A stretch of DNA of 64,000 nt from Euonymus europaeus (GCA_963580455.1 OY756968.1:16957996-17021995); one strand, 5' to 3'; shown: positions 1 through 11,489, counted from the stretch's first letter. Program-made: numbers and translations. The notes: a model not told the origin generated them from the sequence alone.

Positions 1-129
1 GGTAGAGGGGTCAATTAAGTGTGGAGAATGTATTAGGCACCCCCACGACTCTTATTTAAAATAGTTACTGAATTTTTTAAATATTTGTCTATTTTCTGAA
101 AACTCATTGTTTGCAAGATTGGATTTGAA

Positions 130-430
130 AGGGACTTGAGAATATCAACTTATGACATGGAAAAGATTGAACTTTTTTGAAAGCACCAACTTATGGTGTT
201 GTATGACGTGCCAAATTATGGCATGAAAAATAATTGGATTTTGAAAATACCAACTTATGATGTTGTATTTAAATGATGAGCCAACTGATGGTATGAAAAA
301 GAATTGGATTTTGAAAACACGAACTTATGGCATTGTATTTGATGATTGGTTTGGAATTCCAATTTATGGAACTAGAATGAATAAGATTTGAAAAAGATTT
401 GTGGATATCAACTTATGGTATTTATTTGTT
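130..430. repeat. Degenerate short tandem repeat
   Basis: The block repeats the phrase CAACTTATGG (or near variants) followed by TTGTAT and a GATTTTGAAAA stretch, with irregular spacing of about 55-100 bp; I count at least six degenerate units. It has no coding potential that I can see. It lies at the inner side of the old LTR-like sequence (440-8374) and may be the untranslated part of the same decayed retroelement. The first 130 bases contain a GGCACCCCCACGACTC phrase like that found beside some plant Tat-lineage LTRs, which is only suggestive. Confidence 0.5.
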
Positions 431-580
431 TAAAAGATGAATTTTGTAATACTAATTTAAAATAAATATGCATGCATTTTTTCACTATATTTGTCTTCAC
501 TATTTACATATTACATGACCTGGGCCCAAATATCTGATAATCTAAGCCTCAGCCCAAAAGCCCAATACATAACCTAATTC

Positions 581-1503
581 TAGGGCTGCACACGGGTACC
601 AGGTTTTCAACCCGACCCGGTAACCCGGTGTTACTCGGTTGTTATCGGGCCTGCCCGACCCGGTCCGAACCTAGCCATTCCGGATCGGGTTTCGGGTTAT
701 ATATTTAATGAAATTTAGTTTATCGGGTCACCCGATAACCCGATTACATTATTTTTTTATATAAAAAATCTTTTTCTATAAGAAAGGGTGTCGCCGCCCG
801 CCTCATATGTGCCGCCGCTCGCTTCTCCGGTGAGTCCATCAATTAAATGGGTCTGCACTCTACATGTCAGAAGATGATAACTCATCTTCCCCTTTGCTTA
901 AACGATGACAAAAGGTTCTCTCTTGACGCTTATGGTGTGAGTGAGCGAGTGGACAAAGTCGACTGGGATCGCAACAGCAACTCATCTCCGCCTCTCTTCT
1001 TCAATCTAAAATGGGTTCAGGCAATAGTCAACTGGGATCGCGACCATATAGGGGTTTCACCTCTCTTATTCTCTCTGATTTTTGTTTGAGAGTTCTTGAT
1101 GGCTGATGATCGGTCTCAATCTATGGTCATTATCGTGCCACACTGCATATGCCATTGCCAAAGTGCCAATTGCCTTTCCTGTCAAAGAAAAAGAAAGAAG
1201 AAAATTAGAAAAGTGATCAGCCGGGCCTAACCACACTTTAATTGGGTTGGATCTGACGGAAGATTCAACTATTTAGGCTTCAATAATCAATAAATAATTA
1301 AATATCAGCATTCAGCCACACTCATACAGAAATCGGGTTACCCGATAACCCGACCCGATTACCTGGTAACCCGGTTGACCCGAACCCGATAGCCCGGTAC
1401 TTCTAAACTGAGCTATCGGATCGGGTTTGAGATATGTCGAAAGTGATCGGGTCGGGTCAAACTCGGTCCGATAACCTGAAACTCGACCCGGTGTGCACCA
1501 CTA
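581..1503. mobile_element. hAT-like non-autonomous element
   Basis: The ends are imperfect inverted repeats, TAGGGCTGCACACGGGT at the left and TAGTGGTGCACACCGGGT when the right end is reverse-complemented. This is the terminal style of plant hAT elements. Flanking 8-mers CCTAATTC (573-580) and CCTATTAC (1504-1511) match at 6 of 8 positions, as expected for an aged 8-bp duplication. Subterminal regions are dense in CCCGACCCGG, CCCGATAACCCG and related words in both orientations, so each end can fold back. The middle (about 790-1130) is different in base composition and has an 80-codon ORF (847-1089) that I do not recognise; it may be captured host DNA. No transposase is present. Confidence 0.75.
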
Positions 1504-2385
1504 CCTATTACCAAATGTACAACAAAAACCCAATCATTACATAAAGGCACAAAGCTATATAAGTCCAATGAAAGCCCAATCATCTAAACAAAATTAAAAG
1601 CCCAATATGAAACAACAATCATGCAACACAACATAAGAACTTGCACAATCCAAACCACATATCAAAACTTGGCCCAATAACACATGAAATCAGAAAATGA
1701 TCGGCCCATATGTGTTACTCGTTTCTTACCCTTGTCGTTCTTGAAGAAGATCTCCCTCTAGCGGCCGACCTCGCTCGCACAGATCGGGGTCGTTGGTGGC
1801 TCAGGTGGTGGTGATGCTGGTCGGGGATTTTGTGATAATGGTGATGTAGGATGGTTTTGGTGAGCGCAGAAAGGCATGGGAGAGGCTAGTTTCGGGGGAA
1901 AGATAGTTATCGCTGATGGAGGTGAGTGGATCATTTGGTTTGTTCAATAAGGAGTTGAGGAGTTGAGGTGTTGATGAGGGTTCTACGTTGAGACTCCTGT
2001 GAAGAGTGGGCGATGAAAGTGATGGGTTCTCCAAGGGTGGTTGCCGGTTGAGGATGGGTTTCAGATGAGAGGTTTTCCAGTTGTAGTGGTGAGGTGTTTT
2101 CTGGTTTTTGGTGGCCTGGGTGTGATGATGGTGACGAGTAGTTGCAACAACGAAGAGGATGAAGCTCTGGGTTTGAGGCCTTGATGATGGATCGCAGATT
2201 ATGGATAAGGGTGCGGTTTGAGGGTGGATTTGGTCGTAGATGTAAGGGATTCCTCCGGTGGTGGCCTGATGATGGTTTGGTGAGGATGAGTGAAATTTGC
2301 AAGTTTAAGATGTGGAGATGTTGGTCGGAGTATTGCGATGCGCGTTGTAGAAGATGGAGGAGGCTAAGGTACTGGGAAGTATGGT

Positions 2386-2602
2386 TGATGAGATTTCAGT
2401 ATCTTTTGTCAAGTAATATTTATGTATTGCCGTTGTTTTTATTTAGTTTCCTGTTTTGCCCTTGTATTGTGGGGTTACCTTGCATTATTATATATTGTAG
2501 TTGTTGGCATCGTGAAGGCATCTATGAAAAAGTACTTTTGATTTACAACTATTCTCCTCTTTTCCTTTTCTATATGCTCTTGGTTGGTTCAGGTACTCAT
2601 CA
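2386..2602 (+). repeat. 5' LTR of gypsy-1
   Basis: This 217-bp direct repeat pairs with 7395-7611 and has TG...CA termini. About six substitutions separate the two copies. Confidence 0.93.
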
Positions 2603-2604
2603 TT

Positions 2605-2617
2605 TGGTATCAGAGCC
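2605..2617 (+). other. Primer-binding site of gypsy-1
   Basis: TGGTATCAGAGCC lies two bases inside the 5' LTR. It matches the complement of the 3' end of initiator tRNA-Met, the usual primer of plant chromoviruses. Confidence 0.85.
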
Positions 2618-2624
2618 AGCAATC

Positions 2625-4455
2625 ATGGGGCCTAAACCCCGCAACCCCACAGTTGAGTTTGATTTTGAAATCCATCGGGAGGCCACTGACGCTCGTTTCC
2701 AATCTCTGATGACGGCTGTGGAGAATCTCACCTTGCGCCAAGAAGTCCTCCGGCGCGATCTGCTTGCTGAACTTCGTCAGATGTTTCAAGATCTATCCAC
2801 CCCCAATAATCCAATTTCTTTGTCTTCTTCTTCTACCCCTACCAGTCCCACGCCACTCCCTGCTACTTCTCCTCTCTCTACTCCCTTGTTGTCCACTCCT
2901 TTGGCACCCTCCACTACATCTGTTCCTTTTCCATCCATGGTCTCACCCATTGCTTTCGGCTCTTTTCCCGAACCTATTCCTCAACCTCCTACACTTCCCC
3001 CACTGTACTCTCACCCTTTGTTCACTCCATATGTATACCTCCCTTCCCCAACTACATTGCCTCCCCCATATTCCCTACCCTACACCCACTTCCCAAGCTC
3101 CACTTCATGGGGTAATACTTTTAGGCCCTCCTCTGTTCCACTTCCTTTTGCTAGTTCGTGCCCTCTGGGCTCACATTTTTCGTCTACCAGCAGTGGCACT
3201 CATTTTCCACCTAGCCTTCCTCCATTCCTTGACCCGTACCAACCCACTATGCGTCATATGAAACTTGACCTGGATTGCTTTAGCGGTAAAGAAGACCCGA
3301 TTGACTGGTTGACAAAGGCTGAGCAGTTCTTCGACCATTATCAAGTACCAATGGATCAACAGGTGAGTGTGGCTGCCCTCCACTTGACGAAAGATGCAGC
3401 GACTTGGAAAAAATGGTTTAGCACCCGCTATACCCACCCTTCTTGGGAATTATTTTTTGAAACACTCCTTAAACGGTTTGGTGGGTGTGATGTTTTGGAT
3501 TTCAATTCTTCCTTGGCTAAACTTTCGCAAACCGGCTCCTTAAAAAAAATACCAAGCTCAGTTCACTAGGTTAGCCTGTCGCACCACTCATTTTTCTGAG
3601 GAGTTGCTCGTTTCCTGCTATGTAGGAGGGTTACAAGAAGATTTGCGCATTGATGTAAGGGCGCAACGACCCCGTAACTTGATGTCAGCCATGGAATTAT
3701 CCACTATTTTTGATCAACGGTATAGTGGTCATCAACACCCTCCTCGTTTTCCACCGGCTCCACCGGCTCGCTCACCAGCATTTTCCTCCAATAGTTCTTC
3801 TCAACCACCAAGGCCACAACCTATCTCACACCAATCCTCTTCAAGGCCAAGTTCAACCCCCTTCAAACGCTTGTCCCAGGCTGAGTTTAATGAGAAGCGG
3901 GATAAGGGAGTTTGTTTTAACTGCGATGCTTCCTATAAACCAGACCATCATTGTGCCACTAAGCCACAACTATTTATGATTGGGGGTACTGATCCTGACG
4001 AACTACTAGAGACTGAAGAAAATTTCCCAGCTGAAGATTTTGTTCCTACAAAGTTTCCTGTCGGTATAGAGGAGTCTGGAATTTCCATTCATGCTTCAAC
4101 GGGAACCTTGCAGCCTATAACCATGCGGTTATGTGGGTTATTGAGCAGAAAGATTGTTCAAGTCTTTATTGATCCGGGATCCACTCATAATTTTATCCAC
4201 CCCAAACTACTTAAGTTAGTTTCTGGCCCTATCGATCATACTAGATGCCTCAAGGTTGTGGTAGCCACTGAGGCGGAAGCTCATACAAGTGGACATGTTC
4301 CGAACTTGACGTTCACACTTCAATCCTATACTTGTAACTCTGAATTTCACGTCATGGCTGTGACCGGTTGTGAGATAGTTCTAGGGGCAGTTTGGCTTCA
4401 CTCCTTAGGTGACATCCTCTAGAATTTTGCTTCCATGACTATGAAGTTTGTGTAG
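2625..4455 (+). pseudogene. Decayed gag and protease of gypsy-1
   Basis: The ATG at 2625 is the first after the primer-binding site. The N-terminal region is rich in Pro/Ser/Thr (about 2800-3240). A retrotransposon gag domain follows, with WLTKAEQFFDHYQV near 3307. The frame breaks in an A8 run (3542-3549), where one extra base shifts reading from gag to an early stop at 3569; the expected protein continues in the next frame from about 3550. A zinc knuckle (CFNCDASYKPDHHC) lies near 3916-3957. The retroviral-type aspartic protease is seen near 4169, but its active site reads DPGST instead of the usual DSG(S/T). In-frame TAG codons at 4420-4422 and 4453-4455 separate it from reverse transcriptase. 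Confidence 0.88.
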
Positions 4456-7365
4456 GATGGTCGTACAATTATGTTGCAAGGACACACTCCAGCACAGGCC
4501 ACCTCGGTAGACCCAGAGACTATGACTCGCCTTATTGCTGAAGAAGGCTATGCCTTGGTTGCTCACCTGCAAGCACCCACGGAAGCACCATCTCCAATCA
4601 TTCATCCTGAAATTTGCAAGCTGATAGACAAGTATGTGACACTTTTTGAAAGTCCCACAACCTTACCACTAAGCCGTGACTGTGATCACAGAATTACCTT
4701 GTTGTCTAGTACTTCTCCCATTAGCGTCAGGCCATACCGTTATCCTTTTTTTCAAAAGGCAGAGATCGAAAAGTTGGTGAACGAGATGCTTGCAGGTGGA
4801 TTGATTCGGCCTAGTGTCAGCCCTTTCTTGTCGCCAATGCTCTTAGTAAAAAAAAAAGACGGGACATGGAGATTCTGTGTTGATTATCGAGCTCTCAATG
4901 CTGCCACAGTTAAGGAAAAATTTTCGATTCCAGTAATTGATGAGCTTTTGGATGAACTTCACGGGTCTACAATCTTTACTAAATTGGATCTCCGCTCGGG
5001 CTACCACCAAATCCGCATGTCTTCCAATGATATCGAGAAGACCGCTTCCAGAACCCATGATGGTCATTACGAATTCGTGGTGATGCCTTTTGGTTTGTCC
5101 AATGCACCCTCCACTTTTCAGTCTCTTATGAACACCGTGTTCCGGCCTGTCTTGCGGCGGTTTGTGCTCATTTTTTTCGATGAAATTTTAATCTATAGTT
5201 CCACTTGGGCATCCCACTTGGAACACCTATCTTTGGTCTTTGAGGCACTGGCAGCCAACACATTGGAAATTAAGCTGAATAAATGCTCTTTTGGGACATC
5301 TTCGATGGATTATTTGGGGCACGTTATATCAGCCAAGAGAGTAGTGATTGACTCTTCCAAAATCCAATGTATTGCCGATTGGATGCAACCCATTACACTC
5401 AAAGGCTTGCAAGGTTTTTTGGGCTTAACCGGTTATTATCGAAAATTTGTTCTCAGCTATGGGTTAATCACTCAACCATTGACTAATATGCTCAAAACTG
5501 GTGGTTTTATCTGGACTGAGTCGGCAGTGGCAGCTTTCCAACAACTCAAGGAAGCCTTAATGCAAACCCCTATTCTGGCACTCCTAGATTTTACTCAAGA
5601 ATTCACTATTGAATGCGATGCTTCTGGGGTGGGGATTGGAGTAGTGTTGTCACAACAAGGCCATCCTATTGCATATTTGAGCAAACCTCTCTCAGTTCGT
5701 CACTTGAGCATGTCGATTTATGACAGGGAAATGCTAGCAGTGGTTCACGCGGTGCATCATTGGCGCCCATATATTTTGGGCCATCATTTCGCCATTCTAA
5801 CTTACCACAGTCCCTTTAGCATTTCCTCAACCAGCGCATCACCACACCAGCCAAACAGAAATGGTTAGTTAAATTTCCAGGATATCATTTTACTGTGAGC
5901 CATAGGGCTGGTCACTTGAACGGAGCTGCAAATACTTTATCGAGACAACCAGAATTATTCGCCATTTATGGGAGTTCACAACCTCTTTTTGATGGCTTGA
6001 ATGAACTTCAACAGGAGTGCCTCTCAGACCCACAGACCATGGCTTTTATCCTAGCAGTGTAGGAAGACACTTGTACTAATGGTAATTTCACTCTTCGTCA
6101 AGGTCGCTTGTGTTATAAGGGGTGAATTTTTATTCCTTCAACTTCAGAGTGGCGAAAGAAAGCCTTAGAGGAGTATCACACCAGCCCTATTGGAGGGCAT
6201 TCAGGGTTTCTTCGCACTTATAAAAGGTTGTCGAGGAATTTTTTATGGTCGGGAGTTAAAAAAGACACTAAAACATTTGTCGCATAATGTGATACGTGCC
6301 AACGTATAAACTATGAGAATCTGAGACCACCAGGTTTACTCCAACCTTTGGCCATTCCATAGGGGGCTTGGCAAGACATATGCCTTGATTTCATTGATGG
6401 TTTGCCTAAATCATCAAACAAAAATGTTATTCTTGTGGTGGTTGATAGATTCACCAAGAGTGCTCATTTTTTTGCTCTAGCCCACCCATATACGACAAGA
6501 CAAGTAGCTCTAGTTTTTGTAAGAGATGTATTCAAGCTACATGGTATGCCCAAGAGTATTGTAAGTGATCGTGACCCGATAATTCTAAGTAATTTTTTGA
6601 AGGAGTTCTTCAAAATGCAGCAAACTCAGTTATGTCATAGTTCGGCCTATCATCCTCAATCGCATGGCCAAATTGAGGTAGTGAATCGTATTCTGGAGCA
6701 ATACTTGCGTTGTTTCTGTGGGGATCAGCCCATCAAGCTTCAATACAAATGACGCCATTCCAAGCCTTATATGGATATCCCCCTCCTACAATTGAACATT
6801 ACGTGGCAGGGTCAACCAATGTTCATCAGGTTGACGTAGAGCTTAAAACCCGAGATGAACTCCTTCAACAATTGAAAGCCAATTTGGCCATGACACAATG
6901 CAGAATGAAAAAACAGATTGATCAGAAGAGGACCGAGCGACACTTTGCAGTGGGAGAATGGGTGTTCTTGAAACTTCAGCCTTATAGGCAACATTTTGTG
7001 CAGCTCCACCATTGCCATAAGTTAGCTCCACGTTATTATGGGCCCTTCCAGATTGTAGAAAAGCTGGGCACAGTTGCATACAAACTTCAGCTGCCTCCTA
7101 CTTCTAAAATTCACCCTGTGTTTCATGTGTCACTGCTGAAAGCAAAGTTGGGGTCCAAAGTAAGTCCCTCCCCCTTGCTGCCACCTATCGAAGACTCTGG
7201 AAAAGTGAATGGGTGCCTGAAAAATTGCTGGATCGTGGCATATTCAAGAAAGGAAATCATGCTGTCACCAAATGGTTAATCAAATGGGAAGGACTTCCGG
7301 ATGAGGATGCAACTTGGGAGGAAGCTCATTAGATTCAGGGCCAGTTTCCCAACTTCCAGCCTTGA
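4456..7365 (+). pseudogene. Decayed pol (RT, RNase H, integrase, chromodomain) of gypsy-1
   Basis: Reverse transcriptase runs from about 4720 to 5320, with motifs WRFCVDYRALN, LDLRSGYHQIRM and MPFGLSNAPSTF. The catalytic box reads FFDEILIYS, so the second Asp of the usual F(F/V)DD is Glu. RNase H starts at the ECDASG motif (5611) and is frameshifted near 5812. The rest, up to about 6400, carries several stops, including TAG just after 6057. Integrase shows the HHCC region (6176-6310) with one stop, then a core with Asp (VVVDRF), Asp (SDRD) and Glu (QIEVVNR). About 20 codons seem missing near 6725, with a frame change. A GPY/F-type module (RYYGPFQIVEKLG) and a chromodomain-like end (KWLIKWEGLPDEDATWEE) follow, with another frameshift near 7205 and an in-frame TAG at 7330. 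Confidence 0.9.
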
Positions 7366-7394
7366 GTCAAGTAAGTTCTTGAAGAAGGCGCAGA

Positions 7395-7611
7395 TGATGA
7401 GATTTCAGTATCTTTTGTTAAGTAATATTTATGTATTGCCGTTGTTTTTATTTAGTTTCCTGTTGTGCCCTTGTATTGTGGGGTTACCTTGCATTATTAT
7501 ATATTGTAGTTGTTGGCATCGTGAAGGAATCTATGAAAAAGTACTTTTGATTTATAGCTATTCTCCTCTTTTCCTTTTCTATCTGCTCTTGGTTGGTTCA
7601 GGTACTCATCA
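7395..7611 (+). repeat. 3' LTR of gypsy-1
   Basis: This copy pairs with 2386-2602. It is preceded by a weak purine tract (GAAGAAGGCGCAGA) that could be the polypurine tract. The flanking 5-mer ACGGT nearly matches the left ATGGT. Confidence 0.93.
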
Positions 7612-8629
7612 ACGGTGGTGATGAGTAGTGGAGAGTCCGGTTATGGGTGAGGAATAGGGTTCAGTGATGAGAGGTTGAAGGTTTGTGATAGTGAGGACTG
7701 TGTAGGTGAGGCCATGAGATGGAGAGAGGATGAAACTAGGTTCCGATAATTATGTGAGGGGTGTCGGAGGTTTGGTGATTCCGGTTGCTGTTCTCTGGTG
7801 GTTACGGGTGGAAGAAGATGTGGTGGTTTTTAAGATAGGGAGAATATATAATCCGATCGTTGTGCCAAGTTTTCCTTCTGTTCCCAACAGCTCCAGTAGA
7901 TGGTTCTATATGATGGTGATCTGGGATGCGATTTGATGAAGGATGTGATGCTGCTAGGTGATGGTAGGGAGAGTGAATGGGTAAGTAATGGTGAGATGTG
8001 ATTTCCCAGTGAAGATGGGATGGCTTTGGCGATGACAGTGAGTAGCAGAGGCAGAGGAATGGTGCAGGTGGGAGGTGGGAGGTGGTGCCAGTAATGAGTA
8101 AATATGGGGATTTCATGAGTTGGGCTTGAGATTGGGCCAGGCTTGGCTTAGGTTTTTCTAGGCTTTAGTTTGGTGAGTTTTGGGCTTTAATTGGGTGTTT
8201 CGAGCCTTAATTAGGCATTTGGGCTTGGGGTTTGCTGTGATAGGTCTAGGGCTTTCAATTTTCTTTTTGTTTTATATTTTTGTTTTTTTTTCTTTATTAT
8301 TTTTCATTATTACTACTAAACACAATTAAAAATTAAAAGAATAAAATTCTACCCGAACAAAAATAGGATATTACACAATAGAAAAGAGATTTTTGTGTAT
8401 TATGTTAGTCTTTGAATCTAACAAAATTCACACAAAGCTTTACTAATCAAATAGCAGGCATCAAATTTCAAGTATATGATTACAGAAAATGTAAGTCCAA
8501 AATATATCCTTGTTTATTCTATTGATCTAGTGACTAAATCTATAAATTTCATCCTTGAATCTCATTTGAACTATCTCTCTATTTCATTGGATGCATTTTT
8601 TAGTACAGACAAAATATTGTCTTCATTTT

Positions 8630-9550
8630 CAGATCGAACATTTACATAATGATATCTTTCTTCATCAATCTGCGTATACTGAAAAGGTATTAAAATAGTT
8701 CTACATGAATAAAATACATCCTTTGAGTTCTCCAATGATAGTCCGTTCACTTGATGTTAAGAAAGACTCATTTCAACCCCAAGATGAGGGAGAGACATTA
8801 CTTGGTCCAGAAGTACCATATTTGAGTGCAATTGGATCTTTGATGTATCTAGCCAATTGTACCAGACTAGATATTGCTTTTTCTGTGAATTTATTGGCCA
8901 GATATAGTTCTGCTCGTACTCGACGTTATTGGAATGGTGTTAAACATTTTCTACGTTATCTGCGAGGTACAACCGACTTGGGGTTATTCTACTCATCAGA
9001 TCTCAAGTCTAAGTTGGTTGGATATGCAGATGCCAGTTATTTATCTGATCCTCACAATGCCAAGTCTCAAACTGGCTACGTATTTCTTTTTGGAAATACT
9101 GTTATTTCTTGGAAATAAGTCAAGCAAACACTCACAGTAACTTCTTCCAATCATTCTGAGATAGTGGCAATTTACGAAGCTAGTCGAGAATGCGTATGAC
9201 TGAGAGGAATGATTTCTCATATTCAAGAGAAGTGTAGATTACAATCTATTAAAAGTATCCCAACAGTATTATATGAAGACAATGCTGCACGTATAGCTTA
9301 GCTCTGCGGAGGATACATAAAAGGTGACAGGACTAAACATATCTCTCAGAAATTCTTCAGTACACATGAACTCTAGAAGAGTGGTGATATTAATGTTCAA
9401 TAGATTCGTTCTTGTGATAATCTAGCAAATTTATTCACTAAGGCGTTACCACCGGCAACATTCAAGAAGTTGGTATATGACATTGGTATGTGGCAACTCA
9501 AATGTCTACTTGAATTAGCTAGGGGGAGTAAAGACATGAAGACAGCGGTA
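8630..9550 (+). pseudogene. Copia-1 pol remnant (end of RT and RNase H)
   Basis: One reading frame can be followed for about 300 codons with internal stops. It starts with a LEHLxxxIFxHQSxYTEKVLK-like end of the copia RT region, has a TAG at 8696, then an open stretch 8705-9118. That stretch contains AIGSLMYLANCTRLDIAF and LVGYADASY, the copia RNase H signature. After the TAA at 9116-9118 the same frame continues with TSSNHSEIVAIYEASRE and NLANLFTKALPPATFKKLV, the standard C-terminus. Further stops lie near 9197, 9299, 9374 and 9402, most explained by single-base changes. It is a dead fragment. Confidence 0.88.
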
Positions 9551-9766
9551 TGAATTGTACTCTTTACCCTTCATCCAATGATTTTTCCCACTGGATTTTC
9601 CTTGGCAAGGTTTTATTGAGGCAATTTCTGCACTGATCTTTCTCGGTTGATATATAAGAATGATGGACTCTTTTTCCTTCAATAAGATTTTTATCCCACT
9701 GGGTTTTTCCTTAGTAAGGTTTTAACAAGACATATTCTTTGTAGATGTGGTTTATCCAAGGGGAAG

Positions 9767-10065
9767 TGTTATATATATTTTAGTGGATAAATCACATGTA
9801 TATCAAGTTGGTATTCTAATTGATAACCAATGTGTACGAGTTAGTGTACAAGTTGATAACTAACTTGTATTGTAGATATTTATATATTTCTATATTTAGA
9901 AATATAATATAATTCTCTATATATAGACATGCAAATGAAGAGAGAAAAATAATTCTTAATTCTCATTTCTCATTTCTCATTTCTCATTTCTCATTTCTCA
10001 TTTCTTAGTTTCTTATTTCTTATTCTCTCTCTATTTGAATCTCTTGAGTTTTTGTTATTTCAACA
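9767..10065 (+). repeat. 3' LTR of copia-1
   Basis: The LTR begins TGTTATATATA directly after a CCAAGGGGAAG polypurine tract and ends TTATTTCAACA, giving TGTT...AACA ends. It contains a TATATATAGACATG promoter-like stretch near 9918. No second copy is present in the window, so the 3' border is inferred from the terminal motif. Confidence 0.7.
9957..10004. repeat. Heptamer microsatellite (TTTCTCA)n
   Basis: About six to seven perfect TTTCTCA units lie inside the copia-1 LTR, just downstream of its promoter-like region. Confidence 0.9.
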
Positions 10066-10349
10066 CTAGCAATTGTTATTTAATTTCAACAACAATGACA
10101 TTTTTGAAATATCATGTTCTTTTTGTCCTGCTATAAATTCCCTTTTATTGAGCACGTCTTTTCAAATAATCCTAATTCTCGTGCATTGTCTCCTCATTAA
10201 ATGAGAGTTCATCTTTTCCAAGAAACCTTATTGATATCTCTTCAACACCTACTTCAACTCTTCTTGCTCCTCCATTTGGTTTTTATTTCTCAAAATCCTA
10301 AGTTACTTTTACGACAACTATGGGAAAGCACAAGAGAGAATGATCATCT

Positions 10350-10629
10350 TGTTAAGTCTGGATACTATTTATTTTATTGGGTATATTTATTTTATTGGGT
10401 TAGTACACTGGGTTGTGTATTGGACCGGTTAGTGGACTTTTTTGTCCCTAGAGTTTTCAATTTATATCCTCTCATTTCTCTTGTAATAAATACCAAAATA
10501 TTGAGAGAAGAAACACTCTGCAGTTGCCGTGGATGTAGGCCTTGTGAGCCAAACCACGTTAAATCTTCGTGTCTATTTGTTCTTACTTTTTTCTATGATT
10601 GTGTGCGTGAGTATGTTCTAGTTACAACA
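10350..10629 (+). repeat. 5' LTR of copia-2
   Basis: This LTR pairs with 15483-15745. It is longer by 17 bp net because an 18-bp unit (containing TTTATTTTATTGGG) is duplicated near 10370. Confidence 0.95.
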
Positions 10630-10630
10630 A

Positions 10631-10643
10631 TTGGTATCGAAAC
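10631..10643 (+). other. Primer-binding site of copia-2
   Basis: TTGGTATCGAAAC begins one base after the LTR. It shares TGGTATC with the usual tRNA-Met site, but the rest differs, so either the site has mutated or another tRNA is used. Confidence 0.6.
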
Positions 10644-11489
10644 GTCGATCGGACCTCTTGGGTGGTGTTGACTCAGCACAAGAAGGTTGATCCTAGACAA
10701 GAATAACATCTGGTCTTCGATCTACCGAAAGAAGAATCAAGCATCCATATAGTATTCTTGGTTGCCTCTTGAAGGATCAATAAGTTGGTGGTGAGAGTGG
10801 CTCTCCAAAGAGCTGCAGAAGAAAAAAAAGAAAAAAAATTGATCTCAGATCATACACTTCTTACCTCTCAAAGACATCAAGAAATCACCAACTAAAAGGT
10901 GAGAGAGATCTGTTGGAATTGCGATGTTGACTTGAAGTTGCAGCCTGGATTCATGAGCTAGACAGACGATGACCCCAAGTTGAAAGAGTGGAGAAGTTTG
11001 TGGCAGCTTGTAGACATATTAGTGTTCTAGGCATGGAAGATTGATTTCATTGCTGGTTAAGTTCGGGCGTAAGACAGCTCATTGCGTCTTTCTCTGCAAG
11101 TGAACCTTGTGGCTTCAAATTTGTCAAAGTTGGAATAGTAGGTGACCGACAACTATAAAGAAAAAAATTCCACCAGTTGAAGAATGGTGTAGCCCACGTA
11201 GTTTTTCAAAGGTGCAGATTTATTTATTTGCTTTAATTAAGTTTTTCAATTGTGGTGGGACCCTTGATTTGAATTAGTGTGAACAAAATAGTTTTTTGGG
11301 ACTTATACTGGCTGCAGTGGAGCACTTGATAGATAAATTCATTGGATATTCTATCTATACTTCTTTTGACTAACGAAGCATTGATTATTGTTGTGATAAT
11401 TGCTTTGTGATTTGCCGTGAGTCTGTTTTTATGTTCTGACTTGTGTAATTGGACCAAGTTAAATTTAAGGTTTGATTTGAGTGGGAGTT

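Larger units (their letters stand above)
2386..7611 (+). mobile_element. Ty3/gypsy chromodomain retrotransposon, decayed (gypsy-1)
   Basis: This is a 5226-bp element with 217-bp LTRs at both ends, both starting TGATGAGA and ending CTCATCA. Flanking 5-mers are ATGGT (2381-2385) and ACGGT (7612-7616), a target duplication with one change. A primer-binding site follows the left LTR and a purine-rich stretch precedes the right one. Inside, in order, are gag with zinc knuckle, protease, reverse transcriptase, RNase H, integrase and a C-terminal chromodomain-like segment, all on the plus strand. Short LTRs and the pol sequence style suggest a Reina-type chromovirus (inference). The LTRs differ at about 6 of 217 positions by eye. 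Several stops and frameshifts make it non-functional. Confidence 0.93.
440..8374 (-). mobile_element. Old minus-strand LTR-like remnant, interrupted twice
   Basis: Read on the minus strand from 8374, the sequence starts TGTAATATCCTATTTTTG and then resembles the start of the LTR at 28877 (TGTAGTACCCTATTTTTG). Both run through stretches rich in GGGCTT/GGGCC and then an AT-rich part containing ATGCATGCATA. The pieces are 8374-7612, 2385-1504 and 580-about 440. The gaps are the gypsy element 2386-7611 and the hAT-like element 581-1503. The 1504-2385 and 7612-8120 pieces hold many GGTGATGATGG-like phrases but no convincing gene. The far (3') end of the LTR is not clear, and this could instead be two unrelated remnants. 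Confidence 0.35.
8600..10065 (+). mobile_element. 3'-terminal remnant of a Ty1/copia element (copia-1)
   Basis: The element retains the end of reverse transcriptase, RNase H, a 3' untranslated region and a 3' LTR (9767-10065). The 5' LTR, gag, protease, integrase and most of RT are absent. Upstream (8375-8600) the sequence gives no recognisable protein. The 3' untranslated part repeats a CCCACTGG(A/G)TTTT(C/T)CCTTGGCAAGG-like phrase near 9590 and 9690, typical of the purine-rich stretch before copia LTRs. Confidence 0.85.

Noticed and set aside
1801..2302. Overlapping minus-strand ORFs
   Set aside because: They lie in GGTGATGATGG-rich LTR-like sequence, have no family motif, and overlap each other in different frames.
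2764..3261. 165-codon Leu/Pro-rich ORF
   Set aside because: Out-of-frame shadow of the Pro/Ser/Thr-rich gag region of gypsy-1.
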